From Flabesymbios commensalis (lineage: Eukaryota; Annelida; Polychaeta; Terebellida; Flabelligeridae): a stretch of 64,000 nt of DNA. The stretch is taken from NCBI GenBank assembly GCA_964017125.1, contig OZ024905.1:34321534-34385533 (forward strand). Direction: 5' to 3'. Shown in pieces: positions 45,270 to 56,795 of the stretch. The notes below the pieces were generated by a model. The model saw only the letters and a list, made by a program, of their open reading frames with translations, had not been told where the DNA came from and searched no databases. How positions within the stretch are numbered: the stretch's first letter is position 1; every line of letters starts with the position of its first letter. The translations under genes were made by a program, and so were the position numbers.

Positions 45270-47410
45270 ATTTTTATCCCCCGCCCGTAGGGGAAGGGGG
45301 ATTTTAGTCGCGCCAGGATTACGTCAGGCGTTTTCTTGTGGGCGCAAAAACTCAAAAACTACTGGTAAATTTTTTTGAAATTTTAACATGACATTCCTAG
45401 CAGCATGGGGAAGTGATTTTTGGTAGCATTTAAAAATGCTACCAAAATTCAAAATGGCCGCCAGAGGTCAATTCCAAAATAATTTGTGGGCGCAAAAACA
45501 CTAAAACCTAAAGTCAGAAATTATTCAAATCACATTCCCCACGATATGGAGATGTGCAGGTGATTTTTCAAGTTCTTATCGAAATTCAAAATGGCCGCCA
45601 CGGATCAATTTCAATTTTTTTGTGGGCGCAAAAACTCAAAAAAATAGTTTGGTCAATTTTTTTGAAATTTCACCATCACATTCCTAGCCACATGGGGATG
45701 GGCAATTGATTTTTCAAAGATACTACAAAAATTCAAAATGGCCACCAGAGGTCAACTCCAAATTTTTTTGTGGGCGCAAAAACTCTAGAATTTAAAGTCA
45801 GAAATTATTCAAATTTTACTTTATCATTCCCCACGATATGGAGATGTGCAGGTGATTTTTAAAGGTTTTACTGCAATTCAAAATGGACGCCACAGATCAA
45901 CTTGAATTTTTTTTTTTTGGGGGGGGGGGGGCAAAAAATTGGGTTGGTCAATTTTTTTTGAAATTTTAACAAGGCAGAAATTATTCAAATTTTACAATCA
46001 CATTCCTCACGATATGGATAGGAGATTTTTTTAGGGTTTCACTGAAATTCAAAATGGCCGCCATGGATGAGCTTTATATTTTTTTGAATTGAAGTTAAAA
46101 ATAATTCACATTTTACAGACACATTACCCACCATCTGGAAATGTGCAGGTGATTTTACTGAAATTTAATATGGCCACCACAAGTCGACTTCCTAAATATT
46201 TGTGACCACAAAAACTGTAACCTAATTTATGGCGGGAGGGCCTCTTGTTCTTACTTCGTAATGAGAGGATACTAGAAAGGTGTATCGACGCAGGTGTCGA
46301 TGTCTATGCCTCTGTTGACTTCGTTGTTACCGCACCCCCTATTTTTTTTTTTGAAGACAGTCAAAATAAATATTCCTTTGATCTACATCGTACCTTCCCC
46401 CCCGCTCAGCAATAATTGAAACCAAAGATGCCATATATTTTTTTCTAAAGACAGTCAAAATAAATAAAAATATCCTTTTGACCTACCTGCCCCCCATCAA
46501 AAAAATAAATCCGAAAATGTTTTTTTTTTAATAAAAAAAAAAGTAAATTATTATATTAGCTTGACCCACCTGACCCCCCCCCCCCCCACACACACACACC
46601 CGAAATAATTAAATCTGAAAAGGCTACTGAAAAAGAAAAGAAATTGTAAAAAATTGCCCCCTGCTTATTTGTTCAAATTTGTTGTGACCCCCCAACCAAC
46701 TAAAAACAATGGAGCCCGAAGAGATTATTGACAAAAATAAATTGTGAAAATTAGACTTCCCCCACCCCCTGCCTATTCGTTCAAATTTGTTATGACTCCC
46801 CCACCCACCTAAAGCAATGGAATCCAAACAAGTTATATAAAAAAAAAATTGCCTTGACCCCCCTTTTTTGTTCAAATTTGTTTTGACCCCCCGCCTGCCC
46901 CCCCCCCCTGGCGAAAAAATTGTCAAATTGGCCTTGACCCCCACCCTCCACGCCCGTAAGGAAATATAATCCAAAGAGGCTACTGCGTTAAATGAAAGAA
47001 AGCCCCTTAAAATAAATATTTGTTAACCCCTCCCCCCCATGTGCCCACCGGGGCACCCTGTCTGAATTTTTTTAATTAGCCTTGATCACCCCCCCCCTTC
47101 CTGCCTTACCTTTATTTGTTCAAATTTGTTGTGACAACCCCTCCCGCCCAACTAAAAACAATGGAACCAGAAGAGGTTATTGAAAAACAAATTGTACAAA
47201 CTTGCCTTTACCCCCCTGCTTATTCGTTCAAATTCGCTTTGATTCAAATTCAAATTCGCTTTTTAATCGACCTTGATCACCCCCTTTTCTGCCTTACCCT
47301 TCCATTCGAAAACAAATGTAATCCGGACGGACAGACCACCGGACGGACGGACAACCCAACTACATAATGCCACAAGCGCGCGGAGGCATGAAAATGTGAT
47401 TTGGGGGATA
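45270..47410. repeat. 2.1-kb compound repeat: AAAATGGCCGCC units then C-rich units
   Basis: Starts 'atcccccgcccgtaggggaagggggat'. Up to about 46200 there are six ~120-190 bp units with 'aaattcaaaatggccgcca', 'gtgggcgcaaaaac' and 'gatatggagatgtgcagg'. From 46240 to 47300 follow 60-130 bp units rich in C-runs ('gttcaaatttgt', 'gaccccc'). It closes with GGACGGACGGAC. A related 3' part lies at 62280-62540. No protein is encoded. Confidence 0.75.
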
Positions 47411-47761
47411 AAAAAGTGGTTTGTAATAAACGAATTTCGCAGTAAACGACTTCGGGTCGATTGATTGATTGTTAAATCTTCACTAACATGCCTTCTGGCA
47501 TACAGCCCTAATAGACTTAAATTTCGGTTGGGATTATTTTCGCTATTTATGTTTGAATTGGAATTTGAATTGAATTGGAATTATTTTCGCTATTTATGTT
47601 TGAATTTGTGTTCCACGTTTATTATAGTTTAAACTATCTGTATTTTTGGCTATTTCGTTACAGGGGTTGACATCAGTGATTGTGAAGAATGATTTGTCCC
47701 CTAAACTTTTTTAAAACAAATCAAAAGATAATTAAAACATAAAATGTATTATTTTTATAAC

Positions 47762-48134
47762 TTAAAGGGACTGGCCCAGGTTAAAATCATCAAAAAATCG
47801 GTGATTTTATTTCGGGTTCTTAATATGACCATATGATGTAAACATGTACATAGACTAGAACTGCAAATTTTTATAATTTTTGTGCTGCGCACTTACCAGT
47901 TAGACTAGATATAGAGACGAAATTCCCGCATTTCTTATTTTTGACATGGTTGTCAATAATTACAAATCAGGAATTTCGTCTCTATATCTAGCCTAACTGG
48001 TGAATGCGCAGCACAAAAATTATAAAAATTTGCAGTTCTAGTCTATGTACATGCTTACATCATATGGTCATATTAAGAACCCGAAATAAAATCACCGATT
48101 TTTTGATGATTTTAGCCTGGGCCAGTCCCTTTAA
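47762..48134. mobile_element. Foldback MITE with TTAA ends, second full copy
   Basis: 373 bp starting TTAAAGGGACTGGCCCAGG and ending with the complement, folding around 'gacatggttgtcaataatta'. Arm similarity is very high (for example ATGTAAACATGTACATAGAC versus its partner), so it is young or was preserved by gene conversion between arms. Confidence 0.87.
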
Positions 48135-49280
48135 ATTCAAATCGTATGCTATCCTCAGTTATTCTATTTTTATTCTAAAAAATTAAAGCCATTCAAATTA
48201 TGATGTGTTTTAATCGGGACCACTTATAGGATTCTGAAAAGATTAGCCTCAATGGTCGGATACGTAGCGATGTAATACCATAATATGGAACTCATTGGGT
48301 ACTACATCATGCTGATCAGGCTAGTGGGTGAGACAGGGTGACAATAATTATTAGCAACAGCGATGGTACGATTTAGGACCTATAATAATTACTGGTAGAT
48401 TGACGTGGATATTATACTCGTGATGGCATGCAGATGCTAGTTGGCGATTCATCCGGCTGCTGCTGGCATCCTCCACTTAAAGGGTTGGTTGATTACGTGG
48501 GATTTGTAATATCATGAGCGTCGAGCGACAAGTTAATATTGTAGCTCATGAATTCCCACCGCCGAAGTACAATCAAATATTAAACGTTAATATTCGTCCA
48601 TTTGTTTATATCAAACAATGTTAATAAAAATAGTCACAACATACAGAACATTCATTAAAAAAGGAGATGTCAAGAAATGTTAACGCCGAAACTGACGCGG
48701 TCTATTGAAGATTACCGGAATTAAAATTATTTACCCAACATAAATGTAAGGCGTAGACAGTAAGGAATATAATTGAACAGACCAGGGAAGGCGAGTGTTA
48801 ATATGTAGAGATTAGATGATCATAACAAATAAAACTTACAGTCGTTTTATTCTTTGGTTTGAAGCGATATGCTGTGCTATTCCATAGTTACATGATAAGT
48901 GAAGTTAGTATAATCATGATCATGCCCAAAACTATACACGTGACTAATATAGGCCTATATGACATTATATTGAGTAGGCCTATGTTTCTGGTGCAGGAAG
49001 TCGTCATTATGCCAGATGCTGCCACAGTCGAACACGATATTAATTCTTGTTATCGATCACAGTGTGGTGTACATCGCAAGTCATATAGAATAGCAAATCA
49101 ATATATTTTTGAAACAAATACATACACACCGACACTACCGACACTTACAGAGGATGCTCTGTACCTGGACTTGCGCAAGGTTTTTAATAATAAGTCAAAT
49201 ATATTATTACATATTATTACTTCGAGACATGATTTTTTTAATATAAATATATCCATTTCTAAAGTATGCATACTTTTAGG
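48135..49280. other. Single-copy stretch with a long but unsupported frame
   Basis: A plus-strand frame of 161 codons (48859-49344) runs into a palindromic repeat at its end. It has no recognisable domain and AT-biased codons, and is best regarded as chance. Nothing else is seen. Confidence 0.45.
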
Positions 49281-49284
49281 TGCA

Positions 49285-49345
49285 TCCCAGCAAACACGAT
49301 ACCTCGAACGGTGGATCAACATTAAACCAGTATCGGCAAAATGAC
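49285..49345. mobile_element. Palindromic-family half copy
   Basis: Starts CCCAGCAAACACGATACCTCG and continues GGATCAACATTAAACCAG. The right arm is missing. Confidence 0.65.
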
Positions 49346-49703
49346 AGTTTTTGTTGGTCCGAAGTGTTATAACACTATCGCCGCGAGTCGCTTTGTTCTT
49401 TCAGTGATGCTTGTCAGTATGGTGAGGCTGACTCTGTCAGTCCTACATGGGATCACAATATAATCATGTAATAGATTCATGGCGTCGAAAATCAATCGTC
49501 ATAGGCCTAGGCCTAATTCAACACTGTGAATTATTATCTTTGTTATACATGTGTATTAAAACGTATTATTTATTACCTTTGCTACATCTCTATGATAGTT
49601 ATGTATTCTTCTCTATGATATTTATTGACATCGGGATACAGATGGTTAACCTCAGCTGCCGGTGAAACAATCAAGACGACCATAACGCTTCACCATACAT
49701 CCT

Positions 49704-49970
49704 GAGCCGCATCTGATGTTGATAGGTCATTCTTGGTGATGTTCCCCCAGCGAGCACACCTCATCGACCCGGCCCTGGCAAAGCGACGGACCAACGTCTA
49801 CAATGTCGGTCCGTCTCTTCACCAGCACCGGCGCAACATCTCGTGTTCGCCAGAGTTGAACAATATAGCAGGTGTATGCAAATGTGAAATACTGAAAGCC
49901 ACCGTTGGTTCAACGCTGCTTCAATGATGGGCCAACGCGTGAGACGTTGGTGCAGCACTGAAGCAGCAGA
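49704..49970. mobile_element. SINE 5' fragment beside GC-rich palindromic elements
   Basis: 'agccgcatctgatgttgatagg' and 'tcattcttgg' (49704-49736) match the start of the SINE at 59792. Then comes a palindromic-family element (49745-49852; CCCAGCGAGCACACC..CGACGGACCAACGTC..CATCTCGTGTTCGCC) and a partial second one (49900-49965). Confidence 0.65.
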
Positions 49971-50989
49971 TTATAATATAACACCGGCTAGAAATATTAT
50001 GTATATTTTTTCTGTTATAAACATCTATGAGCTAGAACCTGCTGCCCCTAATACACAAAAATAATTTATAAAATATATTGACATGTTCAAACGTGTAAAC
50101 GTACCTAGTACACCATCTGCTTTATATAAAAATGTGTAAGTATTAAAACGTGAAATAGTTTGTCAGTTGCTGGGCCAATGTTCTAGACGTTGGCGCAGCA
50201 CTGAAGCAGAGGTCTGTAGAATAACAAGTTCACACTGCAGAATCAAAAAGACGCCTATTGGCGAAGTGCAACGCTTCTCGGCGCCAAATTGTCAACTTTT
50301 TCAGAAATCTTTCAAAATATCGTCTGAAAAAAGGCCTAAATGTTCAATTTATGTCAAATAAAGGTGTGCACGGAACAATAGTACATCTTTAATACGAACC
50401 TCCACACATGAAATTTACATGGAAAAGTTCAATACATTTCTCAGACTAGTGAAAACAGTTTTGCTACCCTACCTCAAAACTGGACACGACTCCATTGAAA
50501 TGTTATTTTTTTAATCTATTTGCATCTAAATCTTCTATAATGTGATAGATTATGCTACATTCAGTCTGTTCTACGCCACTGATATCTCATTTATTTGTCT
50601 AATGACCTGCGTAGACAATAAACCGTTGAAACGTTGTAAAATCGGTGTTGCACGCCCATTGGAGCAATGTGAAGACGCCTATTGGTGCAACTATGTATAC
50701 TTTTGTTAGTATTGGTAGGCCTATATGGCTATATTAGGTACGAATTTGTTTTATAATCTACGGCTATTTTCTTTAACGGGATAGACCATAAGATCATTCT
50801 GCCATGTAGTAGCCTACGGCTGGAATAAATACATTTAAATGATATTTATAATATAACCTGATAGTCTAGACTATAGCCTAACAGAATGTGCGTTAATAAT
50901 TGAGCAGCCTCCGCCGCCGGCGCAGTTATTTGTTTTCAAGATAGCTACTAATCTATCAACATAATCTATCTATACTTAACATAGCCATC
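49971..50989. other. AT-rich stretch with repeat scraps
   Basis: Holds a palindromic-family scrap (50165-50215, 'ctgggccaatgttctagacgttggc') and, at 50225-50310 and 50650-50690, pieces with 'gacgcctattgg' shared with 53680-54140 in reverse. No gene seen. Confidence 0.5.
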
Positions 50990-51973
50990 CCTTACCCCTG
51001 GCAAATTGTTTTGGTGACATTTTGATCCTCATATCATTAGCCCTTTAATTACTATGGCCACTAACGTAGAAATGCTCGTTAGCGCGTTTCAGGAAACAGT
51101 TTCCATCAGATCTTCTTTTAATTTGGCAAATATGCTCAGCTATGTCAGCCAATGACCTGATTCCCTTTTGAGGGCAAAAATTAAAAAATGGCCGTTTAGC
51201 GGCCATTTTGAATTTGAGTAATTTTGTGATATTTAAGGGACTCGAAAAAATACAAAATAGCCGGACCATGAATATAAAACAAAATGGAAGGTCTCACACA
51301 ATGATAACCAATGACAAATTTTGCACTAAGAAAATGTAAAATGGCCGCCAGTCGGCCATTTCAATTTTTTTTATCTTGCATGATAGCTGATCTAAGAACT
51401 TCTGCTATCTCATACCTTACATATCCATCACATGATACCACCGAATAATTTTTGGTTACATTTTGATTCCCATATAATCAACCCTTTAATTACTGGGGCT
51501 ACTAACAAAGAAATACTCTTTAGCGCGTTTCAGGAAAAAGTTTCCAGCATATCTTTTTTTTATTTGGCTAATATGCACAGCAATGTCAGCTAATGACCTG
51601 ATTACCTTTTGGGAGCAAACGATTTTAAAACCGACGTTTAGCGGCCATTTTGAATTTGAGAAATTATGTGCTATTTACGTAACTCAAAAACAAAGCAAAA
51701 AAGCTGGACCATGCATATAGAACAAAATGTGAAGAGTCACACAAGGATAACCCATGACAAATTTCGCAGAAATAAAATCCATAATAGCCAACTTGAGGTA
51801 ATTTTTAATTGTTTTTTTCTCATTATCTTGGTAATCTTGCACAATAGCTAAAGCGGTAATATAAAATAAAATTTGAGAAAGTTGGCTGATCTAAATCAAA
51901 TTTAAAATGGCCGACTCGCAATAACGAAGGGCTGCTTTCGTGTTCGTTTCCAAACAACACTCTTTCTAGTTAC
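50990..51973. repeat. Dispersed ~1.2-kb repeat (reverse copy of 20668-21880)
   Basis: Runs from 'ttttggtgacattttgatcctcatat' to 'agggctgctttcgtgttcgtttcc..ctttctagt', the reverse of the other copy's order. It keeps two internal units with 'gtttagcggccattttgaatttgag'. Confidence 0.75.
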
Positions 51974-52646
51974 GGACAAGTTATTAATCTTACTACATAG
52001 TCTACTGGTCCTATCACTGTTCTGCCATTTATCTGTTGATAGGTAGGCCTATATGTCTACACGAGGCATGGTGGTCTGATATTAGTCCAGACCTGCGATT
52101 TACTACACAATAAAGGCGTGGAGCATGGATTGTTGTGCTCCTTTTATTCAAGAAAATGAAAGTTTTTTAACATATGGGGGTGACTGAGAGCGATCTCGAC
52201 TCAAGATACAGTAGGCCTACATAACTTTTTAATGTTGTTTATAACGTATGAACTGAGCATGTGGGCCTAGCTCTAATGTCACTGATTCTAACCAACCAGT
52301 CCTAATATCGACCTGATTAATCGAGGCCAATTTTAGTCTTTCATAACAATGAAGGCAAAATGTAAAGTAGGTTAACACATCTTTTATTGGAAGCCATCTG
52401 TGGATGAAATATTCAATTTCAAGTTTTGTTTCAGCCATGATTGGACTATACTTACCCACTGCTTATTGTGTCACCTAAGTGTACTACAAGGTCTACAGGG
52501 TCACACGAGTGCACGGTGTAGTTAAAATCTATGGATTGGGAGATGGGGAGACGAGGATGAGGTTAATATGTAGCCGACACAAGGCTATGCATTTGGTCTA
52601 AATCTTTTTATTACGCATAGGCATTATGACCTAAACCCTTTCACTA
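51974..52646 (-). pseudogene. Possible LINE ORF2 scrap (HRWLPIKDVLTYF) in unclassified DNA
   Basis: A minus-strand 76-codon frame at 52459-52229 contains HRWLPIKDVLTYFTFCLHCY. It resembles the L.WLPI..R..Y....Y phrase near the C-terminus of many CR1/L2-type ORF2 proteins. No reverse-transcriptase core is nearby. The rest of the interval shows no feature. Confidence 0.4.
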
Positions 52647-52742
52647 CCCAGCAAACTTGAGACATTGGCCCAACGTTGGTTCACCGTTAACCTATCGTCT
52701 ACGACGTTGGCTCACTAGTAAACCTAATGTTTGTTGGGTGCG
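52647..52742. mobile_element. Palindromic-family element
   Basis: Complete from ACCCAGCAAACTTGAGACATT to CCTAATGTTTGTTGGGTG, with the centre CCTATCGTCTACGACG. Confidence 0.8.
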
Positions 52743-53940
52743 ACAGTCCTGTTAGTTATCACAAACCGTTGTAGGCTTAGGCCTTGCTAGTAAGGGGCGG
52801 ATCTAGCTTTTCACTGACGGGGGGGGGGGGGTTAAAACAAAGGAATATTTAACTGCAGCGCGGGGTCTTTGATTTTCAAAGGCTTTCTCCTGCAATCTAA
52901 GGCATATTGGGTACTGCTTGTCCCTCAGTGAGTGTGGAACCATTTCACAAGGAAACCCCTAAATAAGATTATATTTTTTTCGACCAAACCACCCCCCTTG
53001 GATCCGCCCCTGCTTACTTATTTTAACCTTTATAATTATTTTATAATTACCCGTTTTTTTATGGCAATATAGGCCTAGACATTAGAAATTAAACTTACGT
53101 TAGTTTAGTATTCTTCTGCGCTTTTTAATATTATATCCCTGTCCAACAAGCTAGGTTGGGGGCAGATGTTAGGCCTGCCACTCCCCCCCCCCCCCCACAG
53201 CATCACTCAGGACGTGACGCTACATGAACTTTCTTGGCCAAAATAGCTTTATTTAGGCCTGATTTTATTTTATATAGCTGACATCTGATAATCCCCATCG
53301 TACCTTATTACCATGGTTATGGTGATAAATATTATTTATATTACAAATAAATGTATACACAAGACCTCCTCCATCTGATTTTTTTGAAGTAAATGTTTCT
53401 AATAGAAAGTGTGGGCTGTGTGGATTTGGTAATTAACATAGGCCTAATCATCTAAATGTGTTGGTAGACGTATATGACTAGTCTTAGCAATATAACGTTG
53501 AATAGGCCTACTACATTTATCGATAATACGTGATAAAAAACAGTGTAGGCAATATAACAAAAACATATTGGGGGGGGGGGGAGAAACCCCTTGCGTTACC
53601 CTCTTTATACTGAGCGAGGATACGCCACGGAAAAATGCTTGAAAATAACATGCTTTCTATTTCGGTAAATTTTATTTGCACCGATAGGCGTGTGCACATT
53701 GCTCCAATAGGCGTTCAACCAGACAAGAATAATTAAAAAATAAAGCTACCAGTTTGCTCTCCAGTTGTTTAGTTGTACAGTCTGTACTCTAATCTCTACC
53801 ATTCGATTATATTATGACGTTCATATAGCTACTTACCAGCAAAAATGGGTTTGAAAAGGACTAGAAGTCCGGAATATCAGGATGGGTAGCCAACTTTTTT
53901 CATTCGTCTGAACAAACTACAGTCGCTATACGAGTAAAAT
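52743..53940. other. Unclassified stretch with G/C homopolymers
   Basis: G12 at about 52820, C13 at about 53176 and G12 at about 53570. No exon or named element. Confidence 0.45.
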
Positions 53941-53941
53941 A

Positions 53942-54145
53942 AACACCAGCATTGTCCTTATACAATCTAGTGTTCCGTGGATGGGGTCATTATACTAAGT
54001 AATAGAACTTTATGTCTTTTTTTTTACACTTTTTGTGAGCCGTCAGTGCTCTAAATTGACATTTTGCGCCGAGAAGCGTTCATCCTTCGCCAAGAAGCGT
54101 TAACTTTGCGCCAATAGGCGTCTTCTTGATTCTGCAGTGTGAAGT
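53942..54145. repeat. Dispersed repeat with GAGAAGCGTTCATCC motif (copy 2)
   Basis: Matches 26322-26510. Here the 'aagcgtt' and 'ccaataggcgtc' phrases are tandemly repeated. Confidence 0.7.
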
Positions 54146-54183
54146 TGGGAGTATACCTAACTCTGCCGATTAGGTCAACAGTG

Positions 54184-54292
54184 CTGACAAGCCACCCAGC
54201 AGAAACGAGACGCCGAACCAACGCCGCTCTAAGGCTGGCCATCGTCGAACATCAAAACAACTCCGGCTCAACGTCTCGTGTCAGCTGGGTAA
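54184..54292. mobile_element. Palindromic-family element, GC-rich copy
   Basis: CACCCAGCAGAAACGAGACG on the left and CAACGTCTCGTGTCAGCTGGGT on the right pair over about 20 bases. Confidence 0.8.
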
Positions 54293-54324
54293 ACATGTAA
54301 ATGAACTATTTTAAAGACAATCAG

Positions 54325-54425
54325 AGCAAACACGAGGCGTTGACCCAATGCCGAATCAATGCCATGTCTGAGTACTGGGTCAACACTCAACACACAGGGT
54401 CAGCGCCCAGTGCCAGCTGTGAGAT
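54325..54425. mobile_element. Palindromic-family element
   Basis: AAACACGAGGCGTTGACCCAATG on the left. The right end (CAGCGCCCAGTGCCAGCTG) is altered. Confidence 0.6.
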
Positions 54426-54461
54426 GATTACCAGCATAACCACGAGAGCACAGCGAAGGTG

Positions 54462-54751
54462 GGCGGGGGCCCTAGGGTAGTGGTTAGCACCGCTGCCTTT
54501 CACGCCAGAGAGTTTGAAAGAAACAAAATTGTTTCTTCCCCATCCACGTGTGAAAGTTAGTATTGTGGGGAGCCTCCGTGACCGAGAGGTAGCGTGCTCG
54601 GCCTCAGACCGCCAGGGCTCGAATTTCGAATCCTGTGTCTGGAGGACAGTGTCATCTCAATCATCTCACCATCCTCAGGAGGTTCTCCTGGCCCAGTTTA
54701 GCCTATATGTGCACAAAGGTGGCCTAAAGCCCGATTCATTTCATTTCATTT
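54462..54751 (+). mobile_element. Two-headed tRNA-derived SINE (copy B) with perfect target duplication
   Basis: Same order as copy A: GGCGGGGGCCCTAGGGTAG with box A-like TAGTGGTTAGC; linker GTTTGAAAGAAAC; second head GGGGAGCCTCCGTGACCGAG with box B-like GGCTCGAATTTC (54615-54626); body; (ATTTC)3 tail. It is flanked by the 12-bp direct repeat ACAGCGAAGGTG (54450-54461 and 54752-54763). This proves that both heads moved together as one unit by LINE-type retrotransposition. Confidence 0.9.
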
Positions 54752-54854
54752 ACAGCGAAGGTGTGAATAAGAAACATTATATAACAATGATATTCAATGT
54801 GGTGATGATTGAGTGCTGGTTCAATGTAAAAAGCATTGGCCCAACACCAAATCA

Positions 54855-56789
54855 TCACCGATTACTATTTATTGTACAAAATATTTTGTCCTCATTCCAA
54901 GCTGTCTGTACAAACCAGGCCAGTTGATATGTTATATGTTGGTTTGACATTGTGAGGCACAATTTATCTTTATCACCTAACGTATAAAAGTTTATGTCTT
55001 GTATTGTGACATCAATAAAATCATACAATTCTTTTAGTAATTCATTGTAGCGTGAACATTGACAAATAAAGTGCAATTCATTCTCTATCTCATTACTGTC
55101 ACATACAACACAAACTCTCAATTCGATATTTTTATTTTGCCTGTATATCTACCAGTTTCAATGGCTATGGGAAGCACCCCTAACCGAAGCTGAGCTAACA
55201 AAGATCTTCTAGATTTTGATAAATTACACGTCAAATAACTTTCCTCTTTATATTCTACTTTGTGTTTAATAGAGGTACGTAGTTTTGGGAATGATGTCAA
55301 CGATTCCTTCCACTGTAGGGCGCAAAGTTCATATAATTTAGTTTCAGTTTCTTTAAGGTCACAATAGTTTTGCTCGTAAAATAAATCAGCCATGTCTAGC
55401 TTGTTTAACAAATATAAAATATCTACCGACCAGTTATTATTTTTCTTCAACCAGCCCTATTCAAATATTCGTTTTGTGAGTCGATCTGGGTGCATGGCCC
55501 ATAATCTATTCCATAATCTCAATCTATTTAAACTAATACTGTATGCTGGCGCAATCCACCCCATGTCACCACACATTCCAACAATTGGAGCTGTCCTTGG
55601 TAGCCCAAGAAAATATCTAATAGCTTTGTTGAACACTTTAATGTGTTCTATATACTTTTTATCTTTCCACACAGCTGATGAATATTCCAAAATTGGTTTA
55701 CAACAACAATTATATAGTTTTGTGTAAGTTGTAAAGCCTATGTTTCTCAGGAGTTTAAATTTTGCAATGACCGAACTAAGAGCGCGACCTGCTGAGCTAC
55801 CAAGGACATCAACACCCTGTACAAAATCTAAATGTTCATCTAGTAAAAATCCTAAATATTTATAACTGTTAACAATAGACAATTCTATTGATTCGAATTT
55901 AAACTTGCGTGATGATCTATTAACACGTTTGCGTCGAAAATGAACAATGTTTGATTTTTCATGATTAATTTGCATTTTCCATTTATAGCACCATATGTGT
56001 GCCCGATCAAGCAACTTCTGCAGGTCAGACTCAGTGTTACAGAAAATCACAATATCATCAGCATATAAAAGGCAACATATTCGTCTTCCATTTATATCAA
56101 CTCCCAAGTTCATGGAATTTAAATCATTAACTAAATCGTTTATGTAAATGTTAAATAAGGTTGGTGATAATGAATCTCCTTGGCGTACGCCACTGTTAAC
56201 TTCAAACCAGTTTGTTTTAATTTTACACAGGAAACAGTTTTTCTATATAATTGGTCTATTGCATTGAATATTTTTCCATTTATTCCAATACTTAATAACT
56301 TGTATTTCAGTAAATCTCTGTCGACCCAGTCGAATGCTTGTTGCATATCTAAAAATGCGGCATAAACTTTACGTATTATAGATGTCAAACTAAAAAGATT
56401 ATTCAAGCATGACCTTCACTCATACAAGATAAAAGTGTTATTCCTCTGTAGTTGAGTGGCATACATGGATCTTTAAATGTACTTTTAGTAATCGGTGTAA
56501 TTACACCTTTCGACCATGCTGTTGGGACTATGCTATTAGCAAAGCAAAAATGGAAGAGCTTATATAGTATACAGATTACCGGTTTAAGCTTTAATATTTC
56601 ATTAGGAATCGTGTCTTCTCCGGGTGACTTATTTAATTTTAATTCTTGTACTGCGTTATTTATTTCATCGTATGATATTGGTTCATCAATAAAGTGATTT
56701 TCAGGCTCCAACTGAAATCTAAGTGTTCGGTTTTGACACTGGTTAAAAAAGTGAACATCATATTCAAACGTCTTCATAAAGATGATCAA
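54855..56789 (-). pseudogene. LINE ORF2, reverse transcriptase and C-terminal part
   Basis: Pieces in order: SPGEDTIPNEILK and NYRGITLLSCMS (fingers); a deletion; AAFLDMQQAFDWVDRDLL (motif A); VNSGVRQGDSLSP in another frame (motif B); CCLLYADDIVIFC (motif C, about 56060); YKYLGFLLDEHLD; PILEYSSAVW; then RSLLAQLRLGVLPI. The end is VCVVCDSNEIENELHFICQC, a CxxC..H....C finger. Between the fingers and motif A roughly 40-50 residues are missing. Frames change several times, so no active enzyme could be made. Confidence 0.82.
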
Positions 56790-56795
56790 GGGCTG

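Noticed and set aside
46624-46974. 116-codon Gly/Arg-rich frame on the minus strand
   Set aside because: It translates C-run-rich tandem repeats. Glycine content comes from poly-C tracts.
48859-49344. 161-codon plus-strand frame
   Set aside because: No signal, domain or family resemblance. Its last 20 codons lie in a palindromic repeat (CCCAGCAAACACG). AT-biased composition suggests chance.
54514-54927. 137-codon plus-strand frame
   Set aside because: Runs through the SINE body and into the antisense of LINE ORF2. Not a gene.
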